From positions 8,700 through 72,699 of the forward strand of contig JAVBLD010000006.1 of assembly GCA_031553705.1 (NCBI GenBank): 64,000 nt of DNA. Direction: 5' to 3'. Below the pieces are notes generated by a model. The model saw only the letters and a program-made list of their open reading frames with translations, had not been told where the DNA came from and ran no database searches. Source of the DNA: JAVBLD01 sp031553705. Its GTDB lineage: Bacteria; Bacteroidota; Bacteroidia; Bacteroidales; Marinifilaceae. The position numbers and the translations under genes are program-made. Below, in pieces: positions 8,129-17,563 of the stretch; the stretch's first letter is position 1, and each line of letters opens with the position of its first letter.

Positions 8129-9592
8129 TCAACGGCTTTCCATTTCAGAATCGGGTTTCGGCACAACGTATTTGCTTCTATCCATAGTTATATCTCCGGA
8201 CATCTGTGCACTATTCGGAATCTTAGAGATATTCCGACGTTTATAATAGAAAAATAGCTGTCCTTCTCCCCAGAATTCTTTCCGGTACTCCTTTAACAAT
8301 TCATTATGCAGATTACTTTCGGTAAAAGCCGGTAGTGCATCTTTACTCAATCCCCGATGAGTCCTTACCGTTTGCAAACGGGCAAATGCCGTATCTATAT
8401 CTGTTTCGCACTCTGCTGCAATATAATATACTTCCGACTTCCGGATTAACGGCTGGAACATCCGGAAAGTGCTGTCGTTCGATGTGATATCGGCATATTT
8501 ACAGAATGTTTTATATCCTCTTGGCCCGGTAAGCCATGTTGATATGGTGTAACGCCAATCATTGGTCTGAGCCTCAAACACTCCCTCCAATGTATTTGCG
8601 GTGCTGCTGTTACCTTGTATAGGACGTAAGATCGCCATATCGGTTAAGTCCGGTGAAAAAAAGCTTTTATAAACAGTGTACATATCCGAGTTCTGTATTC
8701 CAAAAAGTACCTCCGACGAAATTAACCGGTCTCCGTTTGACGGATCGCTTATGCGTGCAAGTGATATCCAAGGAAAGAACGTGGTTGACCGATCCATCTC
8801 AATCACCTCATTTGCTGCAACCAGTGCGGCCGATTTATTGCCGGTATATAAATATACCCTTGCCTGTAATGCTTTTATAGCATAGTAGTTCATCCGGCGA
8901 TTCCGAAAAGCAGTCGTAAAGTCCTTATCTGTACTTTGAAATCCATGCAAGACACCTACAGTCTTGACCGGATCGTTCACCAACAGCATCTCTGCCCGGT
9001 TAAGATCCCGTATAATTGAATCTACGACGGTGTTCGCCGCAAGAAGGGGTGTTGCCTGCGCATCGGCTACCGTATAATAAGGGATGGAATCGGCTGTCGG
9101 ATCCACGTTATAAATCGGACCATATAAACGTAATATGTCAAAATGCAGAAAAGCCCTTAAACCGTAAGCTTCACCAAGCATAATATTCCGTTTGGCGACT
9201 GAAAGCACTTTCGATTTCTCAACATTCTCAATGAACTTATTGACATTCAAGACCGTTGAGTATACTCCTTCCCATATCGCACTAAAAGTTGATTTTACCT
9301 CATCATCTGTATAAGTATATGATGCATGTTGTTTAAAAGGGCAACCTTCTGTCACACAATAATAGCGCTGTGCCAGCACCTCTACTGCAGTTGAGGTAAG
9401 AGAAGCTCCGTATGTGCTGTTTGAAGCCATCTTCAGATAAATGCCGTTCAATGACATATTGATACCGTCTTCAGTGGCATAAGCCTGTTTCTCAAGGTAC
9501 TTACCTTCCGGCTTAACATCCAGGAAAGCATTACAACTGCTGTATAGGATTACAGCAGATATTGCAAAATATATTCTGATGTATTTTTTCAT
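8129..9592 (-). CDS. RagB/SusD family nutrient-uptake outer-membrane lipoprotein
   Basis: Surface lipoprotein that caps its SusC porin and binds the nutrient. 487 aa; signal with lipobox YSSC (Cys20) and the usual start NAFLDVKPEGKY. The SusD fold's TPR core is recognisable (LGEAYGLRAFLHFDILRLYGPIY, cut here to its features: aromatic-rich helix near residues 140-160; YYAIKALQARVYLYTGN near 230), and the C-terminal part has YRKEFWGEGQLFFYYKR. Gene directly downstream of susC (24 nt). Substrate is not predictable: the locus has no glycoside hydrolase, so peptide, glycan or cofactor uptake remain open. Confidence 0.93.
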   Translation of the reverse strand: MKKYIRIYFAISAVILYSSCNAFLDVKPEGKYLEKQAYATEDGINMSLNGIYLKMASNSTYGASLTSTAVEVLAQRYYCVTEGCPFKQHASYTYTDDEVKSTFSAIWEGVYSTVLNVNKFIENVEKSKVLSVAKRNIMLGEAYGLRAFLHFDILRLYGPIYNVDPTADSIPYYTVADAQATPLLAANTVVDSIIRDLNRAEMLLVNDPVKTVGVLHGFQSTDKDFTTAFRNRRMNYYAIKALQARVYLYTGNKSAALVAANEVIEMDRSTTFFPWISLARISDPSNGDRLISSEVLFGIQNSDMYTVYKSFFSPDLTDMAILRPIQGNSSTANTLEGVFEAQTNDWRYTISTWLTGPRGYKTFCKYADITSNDSTFRMFQPLIRKSEVYYIAAECETDIDTAFARLQTVRTHRGLSKDALPAFTESNLHNELLKEYRKEFWGEGQLFFYYKRRNISKIPNSAQMSGDITMDRSKYVVPKPDSEMESR

Positions 9593-9615
9593 AAATCTAA
9601 TTTTAAATTTACCGG

Positions 9616-12600
9616 TTAAAAAGAAGCACTAATACCTAATGAGAATGAGCGGGCAAATGGGTAATCAATACCTCTTTCCGCTTTTACATTTGATAAACGT
9701 AAAAATTCGTTAGTGTAAGCTGTGATCTTTAATGATTGCATACTGAGATGGCGAATCCACGATTGTGCATCAAAAGCCCATGAAAGACTTATCGACTCTC
9801 CGGTAACGATATTATCCTTCTGGATAAAACGAGAGGAGATCCTTGTCTTCTGCGCATCGGTTGTGATTAAACTTATTGCTTTGAATTGGGCAACATCTCC
9901 CGGATTCTTCCAACGCATATACAATGCCCGTTTATCCTGATTCTGTTTCATTTCTTCTATACCGATATTCTCAATTTTATTATAAAGAGCGTCATTCAAT
10001 AAATCTCCTCCTAACCGGTAACGGAATGTGGCTTGAAGAGTCAACCCTTTATAACTAAAAGAGGTATTGAATGTACCTTCAACTTTCGGGCGGGTATTAC
10101 CAGCCTTTACAATATCGTTTGTATTATAGCTAAAAGTCTGTTCCCCGTCTTTGGTAACAAAAACCTCCCTTCCAGTTCCCGGGTCAATTCCTACAGAACG
10201 CACTGCCCACAGGTCTTCCGGACTATAGCCGTCTTTAAAACGTTCCAATGAGTTATTGGCTTGCTCCACATTATTCAGGCTTTCCAATTGGTTTCCGAAA
10301 CCGCCGTAAAGCGATTTCAAATGACTGCCCTGTAATCCAAGACGCCATTCTGTCCGGTCACTAATCCGGTTTCCGGTTGTTCTCCGATAAGCTACAACAT
10401 TGATCATTGCTTCAATTCCTTTAGAATCTAAATAACCTATGTTCATCGGATGCTTTTTCACACCGGTTGAAGATGGTTTGTCGACAGCAACCACTAATGG
10501 ATCTGTCTTTTTTTCCCATACACTCACTTTAGTTGAAAGCCTGTTATTAAAAATGGTCATATCCAAAGAAAGATTGGAAGTTTGTGTTTTCTGCCATTCC
10601 AAGCCCGGATTTCCAAGTCCTTCTATAACAGATCCCTGTCCAAAGAAATTTAATTTATCGCTATATGTGTAGACTGTCGCTGAAAGAGTAGACCCCATAT
10701 TCTGATTTCCAACAGTACCGACATTAGCCGTGATTTTTAGCAGGTTGAGCCATTCAACTTGCTTCAAAAAACTTTCATTATGCAAGTTCCACCCTAAGCC
10801 GACCGAATAAAAGGATGTAAATTTTTCATTCGAACCGAATACTGTGGATCCGTCATAACGGAAGCTAAAATCGGCAAGATACCGGTTATCATACGTATAA
10901 TTGCTACTGAACACCAAATTTGCTCTGCGAACGGTAACATTAGAAGCCGCAGGTTTACCATTGGGATCATATCCGAAAGAGTAGGCCGGATGACCATCCG
11001 ATCCCGGAGGAAATCCCAAAGCAGTGAAACTACGGAAAGAGTATTTCGACTCCGCCACCTCAGCCCGGCTGTTAACGGTCAGGTTATGTTTCTCCTTTAA
11101 AGTAGCGGAATAAGATACCGAAATGTTAGCAGTATAGTTTGAACTCTCAGTTTCGGCACTGCTATAGGAACCTTTTTCATATATACCGGAGTTGTCAAAA
11201 GACGAATGTTCCGGAGCTAAAAATATCTCCGTATCGGATGTTGTCCTTCCAATCTGAAGAGCTCCGTCTACCCGCCATTGAGGATTGATTGTCCAAATCA
11301 ATTTCAGGTTGTTGTTAAACCCAAAACTATTGGTTTCATCTTTATGAGGCAATAAAGCATTGTATAAAGGATTAGCTACAATATAGGATTGACCGTTATA
11401 AGTACCGGAACTGTTTTCCAAATATTTCTCTACAACCCCTTCTTCATTACGTTTCCGGTAATAGGGATTTACTTTTACAAAATCGGAGAATGGAGCATAA
11501 GGCGAATTGTTGGAAGTTAGTCCGTCCAATGACAAATAGTTGCTAACCTGAATACTCTTTTGCCGATAAGCAAGATTAATATTTGCTCCCCAAGGCTTCC
11601 GATCGGAACCTTTCATCACCCCATTAATGGTTTTGTAAGATAATCCCACCCCATAAGCCAATCCTTCGCTACCTCCTGAAACCTGAATGGAATTTCCCAC
11701 CGTATATCCGGTCTGAACCGGCTCGCTTAGCCAGTACGAATCAACACCGCGCCTAATTTCTGCCAACTTTTTATAATATATATTATTTAACTCTTCTTGA
11801 AAAGAGGCCATATTCGACTTATAACGACCTGCCAGCCGTTCAAACTCCAGCTTCTCGGCCGAATTCATCAGGTTATAGCTGGACAGGTCCGGCGCTTCAA
11901 TCCGGAAATCACCAGTATAAGATACCCTGACTTCCCCTGCTTTCGGCTTGATCGTTTCCACAACCACGACCCCGTTGGCCGCCCTCGATCCGTAGATTGC
12001 CGTAGAGGCGGCATCCTTCAATATCGTCACCGACTCTATCCGGTTCATATCGAGGTCAAAGATTTTCTGCATAGTGGTTTCAAATCCGTCCAGGATAAAC
12101 AGCGGTTGATTCGGATTATATCCAAACTCATCCGTTAACTTATTGATACTGGTCGTACCACGAATCTCGACATTAGGCATAGTGTTCGGGTTCGACCCGG
12201 ACAAGTTATTCTCAATTACAAGAAAGGAAGGGTCCAACGACCGTAAGCTCTGAAGCAAATTCTGGTTTCCGATTGCCCTCAAATCCACTCCTTTTACAGT
12301 TGTAGTAGTACCGGTAAAGCTCTCTGCTTTACGGGTAAACATTCCGGTGACTACCACCTCGCTCAGCTCGGCGACCTCTTCTTTCAATATCACAGTAAGC
12401 GGAGATGTCGGCTGGCCCTTGAAGCTTACCTCGTTGGTTTCGCAACCGATAAAAGAAAACACTAATATCCCATTGTCCACAGGCAACGTAAGAGTAAATT
12501 CTCCCTTATTATCCGTAGCAATACCCACTGTAGTGCCTTTCAATACCACAGTTACTCCGGGCATAGGTTGCTGTTTTTCGTCCAGCACCTTACCGGTTAT

Positions 12601-12990
12601 ACGTATCTCTGTTTTTTGCTGTGAGGATTTCTCCCGGACAACAACCAGTTGTTTATCGAAAACATATTCCAGTCCGAGGCCAGGCAACAATTCGTCCAAT
12701 ATTTGCACCAACTCCTTGTTGTCCGCTTTAACATCCACATTCTTTTTGCTCTGTATCAGACTGGAGTTATAGATAAAATCGCATTGAGTCTGCCTGCCCA
12801 GCTCCTTCAGTACCGAAACCAAAGAGACCTTTTGCATATCGAGCGTGACTTTAGTTTGTTGAGCCAGAGTGTTTGCATGAATAGTCATGCATGTCCCCAA
12901 TAGTAAAACTCCTAGAAACTTCATAAAAATTAACATTTTACACAAAGCTTTCCAACTGAGTGGAAACGCGCAGTTTCGCTTTTTTTTCAT
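9616..12990 (-). CDS. SusC/RagA family TonB-dependent receptor with STN signalling domain
   Basis: About 1124 aa outer-membrane active transporter. After the signal peptide (MKFLGVLLLGTCMTIHANTLAQ) come an STN/secretin-like domain (TLDMQKVSLVSVLKELGRQT, about residues 48-105), a carboxypeptidase-regulatory-like domain (ITGKVLDEKQQPMPGVTVVL, about 130-210), the plug (NVEIRGTTSINKL and GSRAANGVVVVET) and a 22-strand barrel ending in FSLGISASF. The STN domain implies trans-envelope signalling to the adjacent FecR anti-sigma factor. ATG at 12990 gives a conventional MKKK start; an in-frame ATG at 13014 would add 8 residues. Heads susC-susD-DUF4843-PKD. Confidence 0.95.
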   Translation of the reverse strand: MKKKRNCAFPLSWKALCKMLIFMKFLGVLLLGTCMTIHANTLAQQTKVTLDMQKVSLVSVLKELGRQTQCDFIYNSSLIQSKKNVDVKADNKELVQILDELLPGLGLEYVFDKQLVVVREKSSQQKTEIRITGKVLDEKQQPMPGVTVVLKGTTVGIATDNKGEFTLTLPVDNGILVFSFIGCETNEVSFKGQPTSPLTVILKEEVAELSEVVVTGMFTRKAESFTGTTTTVKGVDLRAIGNQNLLQSLRSLDPSFLVIENNLSGSNPNTMPNVEIRGTTSINKLTDEFGYNPNQPLFILDGFETTMQKIFDLDMNRIESVTILKDAASTAIYGSRAANGVVVVETIKPKAGEVRVSYTGDFRIEAPDLSSYNLMNSAEKLEFERLAGRYKSNMASFQEELNNIYYKKLAEIRRGVDSYWLSEPVQTGYTVGNSIQVSGGSEGLAYGVGLSYKTINGVMKGSDRKPWGANINLAYRQKSIQVSNYLSLDGLTSNNSPYAPFSDFVKVNPYYRKRNEEGVVEKYLENSSGTYNGQSYIVANPLYNALLPHKDETNSFGFNNNLKLIWTINPQWRVDGALQIGRTTSDTEIFLAPEHSSFDNSGIYEKGSYSSAETESSNYTANISVSYSATLKEKHNLTVNSRAEVAESKYSFRSFTALGFPPGSDGHPAYSFGYDPNGKPAASNVTVRRANLVFSSNYTYDNRYLADFSFRYDGSTVFGSNEKFTSFYSVGLGWNLHNESFLKQVEWLNLLKITANVGTVGNQNMGSTLSATVYTYSDKLNFFGQGSVIEGLGNPGLEWQKTQTSNLSLDMTIFNNRLSTKVSVWEKKTDPLVVAVDKPSSTGVKKHPMNIGYLDSKGIEAMINVVAYRRTTGNRISDRTEWRLGLQGSHLKSLYGGFGNQLESLNNVEQANNSLERFKDGYSPEDLWAVRSVGIDPGTGREVFVTKDGEQTFSYNTNDIVKAGNTRPKVEGTFNTSFSYKGLTLQATFRYRLGGDLLNDALYNKIENIGIEEMKQNQDKRALYMRWKNPGDVAQFKAISLITTDAQKTRISSRFIQKDNIVTGESISLSWAFDAQSWIRHLSMQSLKITAYTNEFLRLSNVKAERGIDYPFARSFSLGISASF

Positions 12991-13067
12991 AGATTTGCAG
13001 TTATAATTTGACATAATAATACTCCCCTTCCTTGAAACCGAACCGGAGAAGTATGTTGAATTACACG

Positions 13068-13099
13068 GATTGGAAGATGGCCAGATCTTCCAATCTTTT
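13068..13099. terminator. Perfect hairpin between fecR and susC
   Basis: GATTGGAAGAT (13068-13078), loop GGCCAG, ATCTTCCAATC (13085-13095): an 11-bp perfect stem starting 2 nt after the fecR stop. The T run follows it on the + strand, whereas the genes run on the - strand, so for them it is a hairpin without a U tract. It could attenuate read-through from sigma/fecR into susC or protect a processed mRNA end. Confidence 0.55.
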
Positions 13100-14249
13100 A
13101 TTTGGATTTAATCGTTACATATTTATCTTTCACTATAAATTCGACATCATTAGTTTCGGCAAATCGTTTAAACAGGTAATTAATATCCTCATATCGTTTA
13201 AACCGCCCGCCAAACCTCAGGTTTTTCACCACGGGATTCTGATAAAAAATCTCCATATTATACCACAACGCCAGAGTAGTCATAATCTCTTCTAAGGCAG
13301 TATTGTCAAAATAGTAATACCCATCTTTCCACGAGGTAAAAAATTCCGTTTCGACCTTTTTAATCGTTAACTGTCCGGATATTTTATCCCATACAGCCTG
13401 TTCTCCGGGAGTCACATTGTAATTCCGTTCTTGATGCTGTATCTGAATCCTTCCCTTTTCAAGGGTGGTCGCAATATTATCCCGCCCCGGATAGGCCGTG
13501 ACATTAAATGAGGTACCCAACACGCGGATCCGGAGTTGATCAGCCTGTACAATAAACGGATACACCTGATCATGAGCTACTTCAAAATAGGCTTCCCCGG
13601 TTAAAAACACCTCCCGTTGATTGCCGGAAAAGGCGACCGGATAGCGTAAATCTGAACCGGAGTTCAAATGTACTTTCGTACCGTCCGCCAACAGCAAATT
13701 GTATTCTGCACCCGGAGGTACATGAATTACATGGAACTCTCCCGCTTTTGCATGTTGTCCGATAGGACTACTATATACCAGCGTATTGTTATGATTCGTC
13801 ACTTTCGATAAACTGTCAGATATAATCACTTCCTGAGAGCCTGAATCCAACTGCATTTTCCGGCCGTTGGCAAGCGTCAATTCCGCTCTTTGCTTTCCGG
13901 AAGAAAGTTGAACAATCTGTTGTTGAGCCGGAAAAGATCGTTGTGTTTTGGAATCAAATAAGAAAAAAGATACGCCTATCGCTAACAAGATCCCAGCCGC
14001 CGTAGAGTAACGAAGTAACCTTCTTCTCCTGCTACACCGGCCTATTTTTTTCTCCATGGCCTGGAACAAAAGATCGGGCTTTGTACGTTTCCGCATTACA
14101 GTCCGCTGCTCTTTCAAGACAGCCATAGCAGAATAGAAGGTCTCATTTCCGGCAGAAGAGGCTCTCCATTCCTTCAAATAAGCCTGCTCATCCTCCGAAA
14201 TAAGCTCTCCCATTACATCATCCGCAATAATATCAACAATCTCTCTCAT
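13098..14249 (-). CDS. FecR family anti-sigma factor
   Basis: 383 aa inner-membrane regulator that holds the neighbouring ECF sigma factor and receives the signal from the STN domain of SusC. N-terminal cytoplasmic sigma-binding region of about 80 residues, a single membrane helix near 88-105 (AAGILLAIGVSFFLF), then the periplasmic FecR domain (VPPGAEYNLLLADGTKVHLN, LTGEAYFEVAHD, VLGTSFNVTAY) and a C-terminal DUF4974 secretin-interaction domain (LRFGGRFKRYEDINYLFKRF). It starts 15 nt after the sigma stop. The pairing sigma-FecR-SusC is the standard arrangement for signal-controlled uptake loci. Confidence 0.94.
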   Translation of the reverse strand: MREIVDIIADDVMGELISEDEQAYLKEWRASSAGNETFYSAMAVLKEQRTVMRKRTKPDLLFQAMEKKIGRCSRRRRLLRYSTAAGILLAIGVSFFLFDSKTQRSFPAQQQIVQLSSGKQRAELTLANGRKMQLDSGSQEVIISDSLSKVTNHNNTLVYSSPIGQHAKAGEFHVIHVPPGAEYNLLLADGTKVHLNSGSDLRYPVAFSGNQREVFLTGEAYFEVAHDQVYPFIVQADQLRIRVLGTSFNVTAYPGRDNIATTLEKGRIQIQHQERNYNVTPGEQAVWDKISGQLTIKKVETEFFTSWKDGYYYFDNTALEEIMTTLALWYNMEIFYQNPVVKNLRFGGRFKRYEDINYLFKRFAETNDVEFIVKDKYVTIKSK

Positions 14250-14263
14250 TCTCTGGTTATATT

Positions 14264-14875
14264 TTACTCATATAACCTTGATTCGTGTTTTTGGTGACAA
14301 AAAAGTGGCTTTATTTTTGTTAAAAGAAGCAAAACAGATATAAAGGACTGGCCTTCCAAGGCCTCTTGCAGGTATTTAATCGCCCGTCTTACTTGTGTTT
14401 TTACAGTATTTACACTGATCTTCAATTCGTCGGCAACGTCCTGATATTTCATATCATCGACGAAAATTTTGAGGAATATCTTTCTGCACTCTTCCGGTAA
14501 GTTATTGATGGCCATGTATAATATATCGATTTGCTTCTGTTCGTTTTCTTCGGGTATAAATACCGCATCCTCTTTCTCACTTCCGGCCGTTTCATATAGA
14601 TTGATTCGCCGCTGTTGGTTACGCAGGTAATTTAAACAGGTATTTTTTGCTGCCCGGAAAAGAAAACTACCGAGGTCTCCGGAAAAATTCTCAAATCGTT
14701 CATGAATATAGAAATGGATAAAACACTCTTGTACCACGTCTTCTGCGACCTCTATTTCTTTTAGTATCCGTTGACAGTAAAGAAGCAAGGGTTCGTGGTA
14801 AGTGTCGAAAAAAAGGCGGAATGCCTCTTTTTTGTCCTTTTTATACAACGATAATATAGTTTTTGTTGGATCCAT
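14264..14875 (-). CDS. ECF RNA polymerase sigma factor (FecI-like)
   Basis: 203 aa sigma-70 family factor. Region 2 is at about residues 20-90 (YCQRILKEIEVAEDVVQECF, FLFRAAKNTCLNYLRN) and region 4 at about 130-185 (LPEECRKIFLKIF, then helix-turn-helix YQDVADELKISVNTVKTQVR). Expected to be freed by the FecR protein and to transcribe the susC operon. A candidate housekeeping promoter lies just upstream. The tail after region 4 is longer than usual (KIKPLFCHQKHESRLYE) and not recognised. Confidence 0.94.
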   Translation of the reverse strand: MDPTKTILSLYKKDKKEAFRLFFDTYHEPLLLYCQRILKEIEVAEDVVQECFIHFYIHERFENFSGDLGSFLFRAAKNTCLNYLRNQQRRINLYETAGSEKEDAVFIPEENEQKQIDILYMAINNLPEECRKIFLKIFVDDMKYQDVADELKISVNTVKTQVRRAIKYLQEALEGQSFISVLLLLTKIKPLFCHQKHESRLYE

Positions 14876-14892
14876 TTTATTCTTATCGAACG

Positions 14893-14925
14893 TAAAAATA
14901 GTAAATAATCTATATTCAAAACAAA
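14893..14925 (-). promoter_or_regulatory. Candidate promoter of the ECF sigma gene
   Basis: On the - strand TTTG (14925-14922), 21 nt spacer, TATTTTTA (14900-14893), which is 7 of 8 to the TAnnTTTG -7 box. Start codon follows 18 nt downstream. Confidence 0.4.
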
Positions 14926-15010
14926 AGCTTGTGAGTTTTTAATATTACATGATATAGATTAAGTTCCTTTACCAGTTAGTTACGACATACCGCTTTTACC
15001 GATAAGCTCT

Positions 15011-15787
15011 TCAATACCTTACACTCTCAAAAGCCCCCATACCGAACAATGCAAAATCGAAACGAACCGGATCGAACGGATCAAATTGCCGAAGACGGGC
15101 AGTAAGCTCTTCAACCGCCCGTCTATCGTTCTGATTACGGGTCAATAATCCGAGTTGCCGGCCGACGTTTCCGGTATGCAGGTCCAGCGGGATCAGTAAA
15201 GCAGAAGAGGGTACACTTTTCCACAGTCCGAAGTCAATACCTTCATCATTTTTCCGCACCATCCAACGCAAGAACATATTAACCCGTTTGGCTGCAGACC
15301 CTTTGTTAACATCGGCAACATGGCGCAACACGCGTTTCTCGCCCGGCAAGGCAGTAAAGAGGGTGTGCCAGCTGATCAACGCTTTAAACATATCCCGGTG
15401 CTCGGTGTAGGCATTTCTGAAAACAGTCTCCAAGCCTCCGTAGTTCCGATAGATATGGGCTAATGCTTGCAGGAAGTAGCAACAGTCATACCCATTGAAT
15501 GTACGGTGTTTGAAATGGCTGAACCGTTCAAAATCGGATGCGACTGCATTCATAACAAAATCATAAGGAGCATAATCCAGCAGTTGCATCAACTCTTTGC
15601 ATTTCCGGATGATTACCGGGCGTTGCCCCCATGCCAGCGAAGCGGCCAGAAAACCGGCGATCTCAATATCCTCTTTTGTTTCAAACAGCTTCGGAATTTG
15701 TATCGGGTCGGTTTCAATAAAAAAATCCGCTTTGCAATATTCCCGGTATTTCTCTTCCAGTAATTGCCTTAATGCGTGCTCATTCAT
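15011..15787 (-). CDS. TIGR02757 family protein (DUF2400)
   Basis: About 258 aa cytoplasmic protein of unknown function, widespread in Bacteroidetes. The ATG at 15787 (MNEHALRQLLEEKYREY) is chosen because it agrees with the family N-terminus; the longer frame upstream merely reads through mnmD. Typical segments are DPIQIPKLFETKEDIEIAGF with LAASLAWGQRP, KRVNMFLRWMVRKND, PLDLHTGNVGRQLGLLTR and FDPVRFDFALFGMGAFE. The family has the helical look of HhH-GPD DNA glycosylases, but that is weak inference. Its start overlaps the mnmD stop by 8 nt, so translation is probably coupled. Confidence 0.85.
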   Translation of the reverse strand: MNEHALRQLLEEKYREYCKADFFIETDPIQIPKLFETKEDIEIAGFLAASLAWGQRPVIIRKCKELMQLLDYAPYDFVMNAVASDFERFSHFKHRTFNGYDCCYFLQALAHIYRNYGGLETVFRNAYTEHRDMFKALISWHTLFTALPGEKRVLRHVADVNKGSAAKRVNMFLRWMVRKNDEGIDFGLWKSVPSSALLIPLDLHTGNVGRQLGLLTRNQNDRRAVEELTARLRQFDPFDPVRFDFALFGMGAFESVRY

Positions 15788-16532
15788 AAATACAATTGAA
15801 AGGTTTGGTCGCCCTGAGCATCTCCCGTTTACCCGGAGGACCGGGGAGTCGTTCAATGGTAAAGCCTGCGGAACGAAGAGCACGCTTGACGCTCCCTTTA
15901 ACACAATATGTAGTCAGGATCCCTCCCAGCTTTAACGCTTTATAAAACCTGCAGAAAATTTCAGTTGTCCATAAATACGGCTGTACATCCGGATTAAAAG
16001 CGTCAAAAAACACCACATCAAACTGTTCGGAGAAATCCACTTCGGAGAAATCTCCGTAATGCTTATGAAGCGTAAAGAACGGAGAGATCATAACATCCTG
16101 ATTCCATGGAGCAGAGTGCATCAGGTCAAATTTTGTCCGGTCGTCAAAATCAACCGACTCCTTATAATTTAACTTTGCCGCTTCCTCAATGGTCAGCGGA
16201 TATTTTTCAAAACTATAATAAAATATACCGGAATCTTTACGATGTGCGTAGATCAACATCAGATAAGCATTCAGGCCCGTGCCGAGCCCGGCTTCCAGGA
16301 TCCGGAGTTCCTGCTTACCGCTATATTCGATACCCGCTTTTATAAAAATATGCTGCGATTCCTGTACGGCACCATATACCGAGTGATAATGCTCATTCAA
16401 CTCCGGTACATACAACGTACTACTACCGTCTCCGGTTTCCACAATTTTCCGGAAAGAGCCAGACTGACCACCCTGTTCCCTGTTCCGATTATTCCTGTCA
16501 CCTGCCACCTGTCCCTTATCACCCTTTAACAT
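15780..16532 (-). CDS. mnmD: tRNA U34 5-methylaminomethyl-2-thiouridine methyltransferase, MnmD type
   Basis: SAM-dependent methyltransferase equivalent to the MnmD half of bacterial MnmC. Family segments: YVPELNEHYHSVYGAVQESQ, the SAM loop ILEAGLGTGLNAYL, DVVFFDAFNPDVQPYLWT, GGILTTYCVKGSVKRAL and PGPPGKREMLRA. About 250 aa from the ATG at 16532, which lies 2 nt after the threonine aldolase stop. The first 27 residues (MLKGDKGQVAGDRNNRNREQ...) come from a CAGGTGGCAGGTGACAGG-type intergenic repeat, and no alternative start exists between it and the conserved core, so the enzyme carries a repeat-encoded leader. Confidence 0.88.
   Translation of the reverse strand: MLKGDKGQVAGDRNNRNREQGGQSGSFRKIVETGDGSSTLYVPELNEHYHSVYGAVQESQHIFIKAGIEYSGKQELRILEAGLGTGLNAYLMLIYAHRKDSGIFYYSFEKYPLTIEEAAKLNYKESVDFDDRTKFDLMHSAPWNQDVMISPFFTLHKHYGDFSEVDFSEQFDVVFFDAFNPDVQPYLWTTEIFCRFYKALKLGGILTTYCVKGSVKRALRSAGFTIERLPGPPGKREMLRATKPFNCIYE
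16440..16528. repeat. CACCTGCC-type repeat tract forming the mnmD 5' end
   Basis: Tandemly varied words CCCTGTTCCCTGTTCC, CCTGTCACCTGCCACCTG and CCCTTATCACCC. Related tracts lie at 31352-31376, 34322-34383, 52453-52480, 52645-52670 and 59150-59180. It is in the pyrimidine-rich orientation next to the 3' end of the reverse-strand threonine aldolase gene. Confidence 0.6.
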
Positions 16533-16534
16533 AA

Positions 16535-17554
16535 CTATCCTCTTAACAGGTCGACAAATTCGGCAATATCGCTTTCGGTCGTATCGAAGGAACACACCCA
16601 TCTCACCTCCGATGCATGTTCGTCCCATACATAGAAAAAATATTCCTCCTGTAATCGCTCGATTTTATCCCGGGGAATGATTGCAAAAACTTCGTTTCCC
16701 TGTACTTTTTGAGTGATTTTCACACCCGGAACCTGGGCAGCCTCACTCGCCAACAGCCGGGCCATCCGGTTTGCATGACCTGCCGTTTTCAGCCATAGAT
16801 TGTCTTTCAGCATCATCGAGAACTGAGCAGCAATAAATCTTGATTTCGAATGCAATTGCATCAGTTGCTTGCGAAGATATTTTACCTCCTTGGAACACTC
16901 TTTATTAAAGAACAAAACGGCCTCACCGAACATCATCCCGTTTTTAGTACCGCCAAAGCTCAGGACATCAATACCCGTTTTTACGGTTGCCTCCGCCGGA
17001 TCGCAATCCAGATAAGCGATGGCATTTGCTATCCGTGCCCCGTCTATATGTACGAATATGTCATGAGCGTGCGCAAAATCGGTAATCTCTTTCAGCTCCT
17101 CAATCGAGTAGGTTGTGCCCAACTCAGTACACTGAGTCAACGATATCATCTTGGGTTGCACATGGTGCTGATTGCCGAAATTGTGCATGTGGTTCTGAAT
17201 CAGGCCCACATTCAACTTACCGTCAAAAGTCGGTACGGTCAATAGTTTACATCCGGTATGCTTTTCGATTGCCCCGCACTCATCCGTATTTATATGCGCC
17301 GAAACAGGACATATCACGGCATGATAAGAGTGCAAGAATGTCGACAGGGCAAGGATATTGGCCGCCGTACCGTTGTATACGAAATATACATCCGTCTCTT
17401 GCCCGAAGAGCTTTTTAAAATCGGCAACCGCTTTTTCAGTACATATATCCTCCCCGTATGAGTGTTGATGCCCATAGGCAGCCTCTTTCAAAGCCTGGAA
17501 TATCTCCGGCAATACCCCTGAAGCATTATCGCTTCCAAAACCCCGAACTCCCAT
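16535..17554 (-). CDS. ltaE: Low-specificity L-threonine aldolase
   Basis: PLP enzyme cleaving L-threonine/allo-threonine to glycine and acetaldehyde. 339 aa. Family marks: GSDNASGVLPEI at the N-terminus, YGEDICTEKA, VYNGTAANILAL, SAHINTDECGAIE, HIDGARIANA with the PLP-binding Asp/Arg, and the Schiff-base lysine in SFGGTKNGMMFGEA. It has an unusually clear Shine-Dalgarno for this phylum (GGAGG five bases before the ATG). It sits 9 nt after the macroglobulin gene and 2 nt before mnmD, hence probably one transcript, though no functional link among them is obvious. Confidence 0.92.
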   Translation of the reverse strand: MGVRGFGSDNASGVLPEIFQALKEAAYGHQHSYGEDICTEKAVADFKKLFGQETDVYFVYNGTAANILALSTFLHSYHAVICPVSAHINTDECGAIEKHTGCKLLTVPTFDGKLNVGLIQNHMHNFGNQHHVQPKMISLTQCTELGTTYSIEELKEITDFAHAHDIFVHIDGARIANAIAYLDCDPAEATVKTGIDVLSFGGTKNGMMFGEAVLFFNKECSKEVKYLRKQLMQLHSKSRFIAAQFSMMLKDNLWLKTAGHANRMARLLASEAAQVPGVKITQKVQGNEVFAIIPRDKIERLQEEYFFYVWDEHASEVRWVCSFDTTESDIAEFVDLLRG

Positions 17555-17563
17555 AATGACCTC

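Noticed and set aside
16440..16528. Tandem repeat as a phase-variable tract in mnmD
   Set aside because: Units are too diverged for slippage and the frame is intact; treated as part of the dispersed repeat family.
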